Source of the DNA: DATBLY01 sp963705545
GTDB taxonomy: Bacteria; Actinomycetota; UBA4738; HRBIN12
Length of the DNA stretch: 64,000 nucleotides
Direction of reading: 5' to 3'
Assembly: GCA_963705545.1 (NCBI GenBank)
Contig: CAVPJX010000001.1
Span: forward strand, 1,054,001-1,118,000
Shown here: positions 56,569-63,369 of the stretch, piece after piece
Numbering within the stretch: position 1 is the stretch's first letter
Layout of the letters: every line of letters begins with the position of its first letter
Translations under genes and position numbers: made by a program
The notes under the pieces: generated by a model
Seen by the model: the letters and a program-made list of their open reading frames with translations, nothing else
The model's database searches: none
What the model was told of the DNA's origin: nothing

Positions 56569-56973
56569 TCAGGCGGTCCCGCGCTCGAGGCGGTCGCGGA
56601 GCCATGCGGCGATGTCTTGCGTCGAGGCGCCCGGGGTGAAGATCTTCTCCACGCCCGCCTCCGCGAGCTTCGGGATGTCGCCGGCCGGGATCACGCCGCC
56701 ACCGAAGACGAGGACGTCGCCCACCCCGCGCTCCTCGAGCTGTTCGACCACCCGGGGGAACAGGGTCATGTGCGCGCCGGAGTGACAGGAAAGCCCCACC
56801 GCGTCGGCGTCCTCTTGGACCACCGCCTCGGCGATCTGCTCGGGCGTCTGCCGCAGGCCCGTGTAGATCACCTCGAAGCCGGCGTCGCGGAGGGCCCGGG
56901 CCACGATCTTCGCGCCCCGGTCGTGCCCGTCGAGCCCGGGTTTCGCGACGATCACGCGGTACGTCTCGGCCAT
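56569..56973 (-). CDS. Cobalamin-binding small subunit of an acyl-CoA (methylmalonyl-CoA) mutase
   Basis: 134 residues, a free-standing B12-binding domain. 'RVIVAKPGLDGHDRGAKIVA' contains the DxHxxG motif (D-G-H-D-R-G) whose His replaces the dimethylbenzimidazole ligand of cobalt. 'FEVIYTGLRQTPEQIAEAVV', 'DADAVGLSCHSGAHMTLFPR' (the S-x-L-type loop reads S-C-H-S-G) and 'VLVFGGGVIPAGDIPKLAEA' (GG motif) complete the fold. It should combine with the catalytic subunit at 33265-34845. It heads the operon with sucC and sucD, which use the mutase product succinyl-CoA. Confidence 0.93.
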   Translation of the reverse strand: MAETYRVIVAKPGLDGHDRGAKIVARALRDAGFEVIYTGLRQTPEQIAEAVVQEDADAVGLSCHSGAHMTLFPRVVEQLEERGVGDVLVFGGGVIPAGDIPKLAEAGVEKIFTPGASTQDIAAWLRDRLERGTA

Positions 56974-57036
56974 CGCGCGGCAGTCTAGAAGAAGGCCCCG
57001 GTTGCGGCCCGAACGGCCCGCGGGACAAGATGCCGC

Positions 57037-57208
57037 GTGGACCGACCGGAGACGCGTTACGCCAAGACCGCGGACGGGGTCTGAGGTGCTGGTCTCCCAG
57101 ACCGTCAAGGAACTCACCGCAGGGTCCGGCTTGGCGTTCGAAGACGCCGGCGAGCATGGGCTCAAGGGCGTCCCGGACCGCTGGCACCTGTATCGGGTGG
57201 CGGGCTGA
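57037..57208 (+). pseudogene. Remnant of a class III adenylate cyclase fusion gene with internal deletion
   Basis: GTG 57037 opens a reading 'VDRPETRYAKTADGV' that ends in TGA at 57082. This matches the usual N-terminus of alpha/beta-hydrolase-adenylate cyclase fusions ('.RPETRYA.TADGV.IAY'). Directly after it, in the next frame, 'SEVLVSQTVKELTAGSGLAF' and 'EDAGEHGLKGVPDRWHLYRV' match the extreme C-terminus of class III cyclase domains, ending at the TGA that overlaps the SDR start. So beginning and end of a protein family of several hundred residues are joined near 57080, with the middle missing. It is clearly non-functional as a cyclase. Confidence 0.7.
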
Positions 57209-57972
57209 TGGGAAGGCTCGATGGGAAGGTCGCGCTCATCACCGGCGCCGGGAGCGGCATGGGGCGGGAGGCCGCCCGGGTCTTCGCGAAGGAGGGGGCG
57301 GGGATCGCCGCGCTCGATCTGGACGCCTCGTCCCTCGAGGCGACGGACGCGGCCGTCCGAGCCGCCGACGGAGAGATCGCGACGTTCGTCGCTGACGTCG
57401 CGGACGAGGGGCAGGTGCGAGACGCGATCGCGGGGGCCGTCGAGCGGTTCGGCGCGTTGCACATCCTCTACAACAACGCGGGCGTGCTCTGGCGCGACCG
57501 TGACCTCGGCGTCCTCGACACGGACGAGGCCGTGTGGGACCGCGTGATGGCGATCAACCTCAAGGGCATGGTCTGGGTGTGCAAGCACGGGGTCCCCGAG
57601 CTGATCCGCGCGGGGGGTGGCTCGGTCGTGAACGTCGGCTCGGTCTCGGCGTTGCTCGGCGACACGGTGCCGCAGGACGCCTACACCGCCAGCAAGGGCG
57701 CCGTGATCTCGCTCACGCGCTCGCTCGCCGTGCAGTTCGCCCCCCAGGGCGTCCGCGCGAACTGCATCCACCCGGGGTTCATCGACACGCCGCTGCAGAC
57801 CGTCCGGACGACCGATGCGGCCTGGGTCGCAGGGGCGAGGGCCGCGATCCCGCTCGGACGGCTCGGGACGCCGGGCGATGTCGTGAACGCCGCGCTGTTC
57901 CTCGCGAGCGATGAATCCTCGTACATCACGGGGGCCGAGCTCGTGGTCGACGGCGGCACGATGGTCGTGTGA
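57208..57972 (+). CDS. Short-chain dehydrogenase/reductase (SDR)
   Basis: 254 residues, classical SDR. 'GKVALITGAGSGMGREAARV' (TGxxxGxG), 'ALDLDASSLEATDAAVRAAD' (Asp after strand 2, favouring NAD), 'LHILYNNAGVLWRDRDLGVL' (NNAG), 'SVVNVGSVSALLGDTVPQDA' (catalytic Ser) and 'YTASKGAVISLTRSLAVQFA' (YxxxK). The C-terminus 'SSYITGAELVVDGGTMVV' is the standard ending. Substrate unknown; glucose, steroid or cyclic alcohol dehydrogenases share this pattern. The ATG overlaps the TGA of the cyclase remnant. Followed after 3 bp by the NTF2-like gene. Confidence 0.88.
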   Translation: MGRLDGKVALITGAGSGMGREAARVFAKEGAGIAALDLDASSLEATDAAVRAADGEIATFVADVADEGQVRDAIAGAVERFGALHILYNNAGVLWRDRDLGVLDTDEAVWDRVMAINLKGMVWVCKHGVPELIRAGGGSVVNVGSVSALLGDTVPQDAYTASKGAVISLTRSLAVQFAPQGVRANCIHPGFIDTPLQTVRTTDAAWVAGARAAIPLGRLGTPGDVVNAALFLASDESSYITGAELVVDGGTMVV

Positions 57973-57975
57973 GCG

Positions 57976-58720
57976 ATGGCCGAGCTCGACGACATCCGGC
58001 GACCGATCGTCGACTACGTGGAGTCGTGGCTGGACGCCGACGCGGAGCGGATGGGGTCATGCCTGCATCCCGCCCTCGCCAAACGCGCGATCGTCGACCC
58101 CGATTCCGGGGCCTTGACGCTCGACGAGGCGCCCTTCGCCGTGATGACGACCGATGCCGTCGCGGGCGGACCCAAGCCCTACAGGAAGACGATGGAGATC
58201 GACCTCCTCGATCGGACCGGCGACATCGCCTCCGCTCGGGTCGTCTCCGAGCCCTTCGTGGATCACCTGCATCTCGCGCGCTTCGGCGATCGCTGGCTGA
58301 TCGTGAACGTGCTCTACCGACGGCGCCCGGCGGCGGACGCCCCCGGCGACCCGGTCCCTGCCCGGCTGGTGCTCGACGCCTACGCGTCCTCGTGGTTCGA
58401 CCGCGACGTGGAGCAGGCCCGCGCGGTCTACCACCCCGACTTCGTCGAGCGCCGCGACGCCCTCCCCGACGACGGGCTCGAACTCGAGGAGGTCTCGATG
58501 CAGGACGTGGTCGACGAGGTGACCGAAGGCGCGCCCCATGGGGTCGAGCGGAGCTGGGACGCCCGCGTCCTGAGCATCGACGGCGACGTGGCGAGCGGCG
58601 TCGTGTCGGTCGGGCCGTGGGACGTGGACGCGCACCTCGGGCGGTTCGGGGACCGCTGGCTGATCGTGAACATCCTGTACAGGACGAACGCGGAGACCGC
58701 CCGGCGAGGGGCCTCATTAG
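57976..58720 (+). CDS. Tandem NTF2-like (lumazine-binding-like) protein; 3' end uncertain
   Basis: About 245 residues made of two successive NTF2-like domains. Both have the same order: 'RRPIVDYVESWLDADAERMG' then 'HLARFGDRWLIVNVLYRRRP' in the first (to ~residue 120), and 'RLVLDAYASSWFDRDVEQAR' then 'HLGRFGDRWLIVNILYRTNA' in the second. The second half of each domain is almost identical, so the gene duplicated internally. These 'putative lumazine-binding' folds often act as small-molecule enzymes or carriers. The frame does not stop before the next gene. Reading one base further on gives a TAG at 58718-58720, so a +1 error near 58700 would give a normal end. Confidence 0.65.
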
Positions 58721-58728
58721 ACTCCTCC

Positions 58729-60188
58729 GTGCTCGAGGCGTACTGCACACCGCTGTCGGTCGCACCCGGGGACGCGGTCGGGCTCCACGTCTCGACGGAT
58801 GCCGACACGTTCGACGTGGAGATCGCTCGTGACGGGGCGAGCCGACGTGGTCTGGCAGACCGGGACGTCGCCGGTCGCGCCATCGAACCCCCGACGACGC
58901 GAGCGCGAACGGTTGCGGGTGGCCAGCGACGCTCGAGATCCCGGTCGACGCAACGTGGCGCTCCGGGTACTACGCCGTCACGCTGACCGCCGGGGACGAG
59001 CGCGCGGACGCCTGCTTCGTGGTTCGACCCTCCACGACCGACCGCGCACCGATCCTGCTCGTGCTCGCGACCTCCACGTGGAACGCGTACAACGACTGGG
59101 GGGGACCGTCCCTGTACACGGGCGGGACGCGGGTGTCGTTCGAGCGGCCGTTCGCGAAGGGGTTCCTGGTCAAACCCGAGCCCGTCGGCCGGATGATGCA
59201 GCCGGTGCCGGACCGCGAGGCGATGGGATATCGCACGTGGGCGCGACCCCTGGGCCTGTCCGACTGGAGCGGAGGCGCCGGCTGGTGGAACTGGGAGCGG
59301 CCGTTCCTGCGCTGGGCCGAGGCGAACGGGTACCGGATCGACGTGGCGACCTCCCAGGATCTGGACGCGCAGCCGGAGCTCCTCGACGACTATCGGCTCA
59401 GCCTGCACGTGGGGCACGACGAGTACTGGTCCCGCGGGATGCGCGACGCCCTCGATCGGTTCGTCGCGGCGGGAGGCAACGCCGCGATCTTCAGCGGGAA
59501 CACCTGCTTCTGGCAGGTCCGCTTCGACGACGACCGCCGGGCGATGACGGGCTTCAAGTACCGCGCCGACGAGGATCCGGTCCTCGGCACCGCCGACGAG
59601 CACCTGCTCACCGGGGCGTGGTCGGACCGGAGGGTCGGGCATCCGGAGACCTCGACGATCGGCCTCACGTTCACCCGTGGCGGCTACTCCCGGTACGGGC
59701 TGGGTGCGCCGGAGGCATCGGCCGGCTACACGGTCCATCGGCCCGACCACTGGGCCTTCGCCGGGACCGGCCTGGGGCGTGACGACGTCTTCGGGGCGCG
59801 CGACGCGATCGTCGCGTACGAGGTGGACGGCTGCGCCCTCAGACCGCGCGACGGGCTCCCCGTCCCGACCCACGAGGACGGTGCCCCGGAGTCGCTCGAG
59901 ATCCTCGCGACCGCCCCCGCGAGCCTCTGGACCCAGGACGAGCAGCCCACCCGCTACGCCCACGAGCCGGGCGAGCGTGAGCATGTGGCGGCGGCGCTCT
60001 TCGGCGACGCGTCACCCGGACACGTCGCGGCCCTCGCGGACAACCACGCCGTGATGGGCGTCTTCGATCGGCCGGGCGGCGGGACGGTGTTCAACGCCGG
60101 GGTGATCGACTGGGCCTTCGGGCTGAAGCACGGCGATCCGGTCGTCGAGCGCATCACCCGCAACGTGCTCGACCGGCTGAGCGGCTGA
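58729..60188 (+). pseudogene. N,N-dimethylformamidase beta-subunit-like protein, interrupted by two +1 frameshifts
   Basis: About 485 residues when three frames are joined. The first, from GTG 58729, is 'VLEAYCTPLSVAPGDAVGLH', typical of the family N-terminus. After a break near 58836-58850 comes 'ADVVWQTGTSPVA'. After a second break near 58868-58885 comes 'TPDDASANGCGWPATLEIPV', and then the intact large domain from about 58990 with 'VLATSTWNAYNDWGGPSLYT', 'RVSFERPFAKGFLVKPEPV' and 'LHVGHDEYWSRGMRDALDRF'. It matches the C-terminal domain of N,N-dimethylformamidase large subunits. Members are amide hydrolases, but most are uncharacterised. The order SDR - NTF2-like - this - phosphoesterase suggests one accessory unit. 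Confidence 0.75.
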
Positions 60189-60264
60189 CCATCCGATCGC
60201 GGAGCCGCCGGACGATCTGGATGGACTAGCCTCCCCGGCATCGGATCGAGGGAGGGTTCGCGAG

Positions 60265-61739
60265 ATGAGGAGGTCTGCGCGACCGGCGCGATCGTGCTCG
60301 TCGTGTGGATATCGCTGGGCGTCGCGTTCTCGGCCGGCGCACCCGCCTCGGCCACGGCGAGCGCAACGACCGGACATCGATCCGAGCGCCGGGATCTCGA
60401 ACCTCGACCACCTGATCTTCGTCGTGCAGGAGAACCGATCGTTCGACCACTACTTCGGAACCTTCCCCGGCGCGGACGGCCTGCCGAGGCGGCCGACGGC
60501 ACGCATGGCGGCATGCATCCCCGACCCCGAGGCCGGCCGGCTGCTTCGCGCCCGTACCACGACCGGGACGTGTACGACGAGGGAGGGCCGCACAACCAGG
60601 CCGCGTCACGGATCACGGTTCACGGTGGTGCGATGGATGGGGCGATCCGCGCCCTGCAGACGATCCCCACGTCCTGCCGGAAGCACCCGCGCCCCGCGTG
60701 CGCGGCGGCCAAGCGCGGACCGCAGGGGCAGCCGGACCTCCTCGGCTACCACACCGCGCACGAGATCCCGAACTACTGGGCGTACGCGCGAACCTACGGC
60801 CTCCAGGATCGGATGTTCGCGCCGTCGGACTCGTGGACCCTGCCGTCGCACCTGTACCTGGTCTCGGCCTGGTCGGCCACCTGCCCCCGGCCGATGGACC
60901 CGATGAGCTGCCGGTCGGATCTGAAGTTGCCCGGCAACAACGTCGCCGGCAACGGGAGGATCTGGACGCCGGCAGACGGTGCGCCGCGACCCTACGCATG
61001 GGCGGACATCACCTGGCTGCTCTCGAACGCCGGCGTCAGCTGGGGTTACTACGTGGGACGCGGGACCTGCATCCTGCCACCTTGTGAACCTCGCCAACCC
61101 CCGAACACGAACCCGATCCAGAACCCGCTTCCCGGGTTCCGTACGGTGAAGGCGACGGACGGGTTCGTGAACATCAAGTATCACGGGAGGTTCTTCGAGG
61201 CGGCCGCGAACGGGAACCTCCCGGCGGTGTCGTGGGTGATGTCGTCGTACGGCGACAGCGAGCACCCGCCGGACTCGATCTGGAACGGCCAGGCCTGGGT
61301 CACGCGTGTCGTGAACGCGGTGATGCAGGGCCCCGAGGAGCAGTGGCTCCACACGGCGATCTTCATCACGTGGGACGACTGGGGCGGGTTCTACGATCAC
61401 GTGCGGCCGATCCGGATCGACCCGAACGGCTACGGGATCCGCGTCCCGGGCATCGTCGTGAGCCCGTGGGTCCGACCGGGCTCGATCGATCACCAGACCC
61501 TGTCGTTCGACGCGTACCTCAAGCTGATCGAGGATCGGTTCCTGGCCGGCCAGCGACTCGACCCCGCGACCGACGGCTGGCCCGACGCCAGACCGTCCGT
61601 TCGGGAGGAGGCGGCTCGATTGGGTGACCTCGCGCTGGAGTTCGACTTCTCGCAGGACCCGATCCCACCACTGATCCTCGAGCTGTGGCCGAACGGGGCC
61701 GTGCCGGACGCCCATCCCGCCCCCTGGAGCGGCGGATGA
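60265..61739 (+). pseudogene. Alkaline phosphatase superfamily phosphoesterase (phospholipase C-like), several frameshifts
   Basis: About 485 residues when frames are joined. A signal peptide 'IVLVVWISLGVAFSAGAPAS' lies in one frame. The catalytic N-terminus 'NLDHLIFVVQENRSFDHYFG' plus 'TFPGADGLPR' (the N-R-S-F-D-x-Y-F-G motif of phospholipase C/acid phosphatases, with the nucleophile region) lies in the next frame. 'RPYHDRDVYDEGGPHNQ' to the end is back in the first frame, with 'TIPTSCRKHPRPACAAAKRG', 'VSWVMSSYGDSEHPPDSIWN' and 'FITWDDWGGFYDHVRPIRID' (metal Asp/His). Breaks fall near 60365-60380 and 60535-60555 (the latter can be read as two +1 steps giving 'CFAP'). The ATG at 60265 and signal frame also disagree. 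Function predicted to be extracellular phosphoester hydrolysis. Confidence 0.75.
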
Positions 61740-62659
61740 GTCGGATCCGGCGGCTGGCGGAGCGCACGGCGGCGGCCGGGCTGGCGATCGCCCTCATCCT
61801 CGGCTGCGCCACGATCGCGCACGCCGGAGCCCCGCGCGGTCAGTTCGTGTCCCGTTGCGGGTACTCGCACTCCCTGCCCGACGACCCGATCCTGCATCCG
61901 GACATGCCCGGCATGTCGCACCGCCACGACTTCTTCGGCAGTACCGAGACGGCGGCGAGCGCCACCGCGCAACAGCTGATGCGAGGAGGCTCGACGTGCC
62001 GGCTGGCCAAGGACACCGCCGCGTACTGGTTCCCGTCCGGGTACGCCGGGGGGGAGGTCTTGATCCCGACGTTCGCGAAGGCGTACTACTTCGGCCTGCC
62101 CCTCCGGGAGGTCGTCGTTCCGCCGTTCGGGCTCCAGATGGTCGCGGGCAACCCCGACGCCCTGGCGCCCGGCGAGAACCCTCACGCCACCTGGTCCTGT
62201 GGAGCGGAGGGCGTGCGCCGAACGCCGGTCGCCGACCATCCGTACGACTGCACGCCCTACGCCGAGCGATGGGCGTTCGTCGACAGCGTGGTCGCACGCT
62301 TGCAGTTCCCGAACTGCTGGGACGGGCAGGGACTCGGACCGGAAGCGGTCGTGTACACGACGGATCGCCGATGCCCCGAGGGGTACCGGGTCCGCCTCCC
62401 GGCCTTCCGGACGCAGATCCACTTCGGGATCCTGGATCCCTGTGGGGCGGGGGCGGACTGCGCACCGGGCTCGACCGGCGACGGCGTGACCCTCCATCTC
62501 GCGAGCGGTCCTTACTACACGCTGCATGCCGACTTCTGGAACACGTGGCGTCCCGGTGTCCTGGCACGGCTCGTGCGGACCTGTCTCAACGTCCACCGGG
62601 CCTGCGGGACCGTCGCCGACCGGCCGGCGCTGGCTGAGGTCCGCAGGCTCCGCGGATGA
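61736..62659 (+). CDS. Secreted DUF1996 protein
   Basis: 307 residues, ATG overlapping the stop of the phosphoesterase (ATGA). Signal peptide 'TAAAGLAIALILGCATIAHA' is cleaved near residue 30. The mature protein has the DUF1996 hallmark 'FVSRCGYSHSLPDDPILHPD' with 'MPGMSHRHDFFGSTETAASA', further 'DTAAYWFPSGYAGGEVLIPT', 'KAYYFGLPLREVVVPPFGLQ', and paired cysteines in 'YDCTPYAERW', 'QFPNCWDGQGLG' and 'DRRCPEGYRV'. The H-x-H and Cys-rich pattern suggests a metal-binding, disulfide-stabilised extracellular protein. Biochemical role unknown. It is translationally coupled to the preceding secreted phosphoesterase. Confidence 0.85.
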   Translation: MSRIRRLAERTAAAGLAIALILGCATIAHAGAPRGQFVSRCGYSHSLPDDPILHPDMPGMSHRHDFFGSTETAASATAQQLMRGGSTCRLAKDTAAYWFPSGYAGGEVLIPTFAKAYYFGLPLREVVVPPFGLQMVAGNPDALAPGENPHATWSCGAEGVRRTPVADHPYDCTPYAERWAFVDSVVARLQFPNCWDGQGLGPEAVVYTTDRRCPEGYRVRLPAFRTQIHFGILDPCGAGADCAPGSTGDGVTLHLASGPYYTLHADFWNTWRPGVLARLVRTCLNVHRACGTVADRPALAEVRRLRG

Positions 62660-62708
62660 TCGTCCCGACGCGGCCCGCCCGAGGGGGCGGCCCTATACTC
62701 GGGACCCG

Positions 62709-62870
62709 ATGCCCAAGCGGTTCCAGATCCGCCCGCCGGGCCTCAAGCCCACCACGAAGGTCGGCACGTTCGGACCGTACCGGGGCCGGCTCGGCCTCGC
62801 ATGGGTGATCGCCCCGTTGATCGCCGGGGTCCTGATCCTCGTCGCCGGATACCTCGCGCTCTTCCGCTGA
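62709..62870 (+). CDS. Small single-helix membrane protein, 53 aa
   Basis: ATG 62709. A basic N-terminus ('PKRFQIRPPGLKPTTKVGTF') is followed by one transmembrane helix ('LAWVIAPLIAGVLILVAGYL') and an 'ALFR' end. The basic leader before the helix fits a type II small membrane protein. It lies six bases before the next gene, so the two are probably co-transcribed. No family recognised. Confidence 0.55.
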   Translation: MPKRFQIRPPGLKPTTKVGTFGPYRGRLGLAWVIAPLIAGVLILVAGYLALFR

Positions 62871-62876
62871 TCCGGG

Positions 62877-63359
62877 ATGCGCTGGGACGCGTTCGCCTCC
62901 GCGTGCCCCGAGATCGCGGACCTCGCCCTGGAGCGGCTGACGGCCCACGAGCTCTGCATGCTCGGCACGCTCCGCGCCGACGGCTCGCCGCGGATCACCC
63001 CGTGCGAGTTCGACGTCGCGGCGGGCGAGCTCATGCTCGGCATGATGTGGCAGAGCCGCAAGGCGCTCGACCTGCTCCGTGACCCGCGGTGCGTCGTCCA
63101 CAGCTGCACGAGCGATCGGATGGGGACCGAGGGCGACGCCAAGCTCTACGGAACGGCGATACGGGTCGAGGACACCGAGCGGCGCGGGGCCTACCGCGAC
63201 GCGATCCGGCGGCGGATCGACTGGGCACCCGACGAGCCGAACTTCCACCTCTTCGCGCTCGACGTGACGTCCGCGGGGTTCATCACCTTCCAGGAGCCCC
63301 GGCGAGCGCTGGCGTGGGACGAGGGCACGGGGCTCCGCGAGCTCGCCCACCCCGGCTGA
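62877..63359 (+). CDS. Pyridoxamine 5'-phosphate oxidase-fold (FMN/F420-type) protein
   Basis: 160 residues. The split-barrel core is seen in 'LTAHELCMLGTLRADGSPRI' (the usual 'h.tl..dG.P...'), 'TPCEFDVAAGELMLGMMWQS' with 'RKALDLLRDPRCVVHSCTSD', and 'GDAKLYGTAIRVEDTERRGA'. It ends 'FHLFALDVTSAGFITFQEPR'. This fold binds FMN, F420 or heme; in an F420-using actinobacterium an F420-dependent reductase is possible, but the classical F420 lysine motif is not clearly seen. Convergent with the helicase, 10 bp between stops. Confidence 0.8.
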   Translation: MRWDAFASACPEIADLALERLTAHELCMLGTLRADGSPRITPCEFDVAAGELMLGMMWQSRKALDLLRDPRCVVHSCTSDRMGTEGDAKLYGTAIRVEDTERRGAYRDAIRRRIDWAPDEPNFHLFALDVTSAGFITFQEPRRALAWDEGTGLRELAHPG

Positions 63360-63369
63360 GCCGGCCGGG

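Noticed and set aside
17300..60560. Programmed +1 ribosomal frameshifting as the cause of the repeated frame breaks
   Set aside because: The sequences at the breaks share no slippery motif, stop codon, or stimulatory structure, and the affected genes are unrelated. Sequencing error or mutation explains them more simply.
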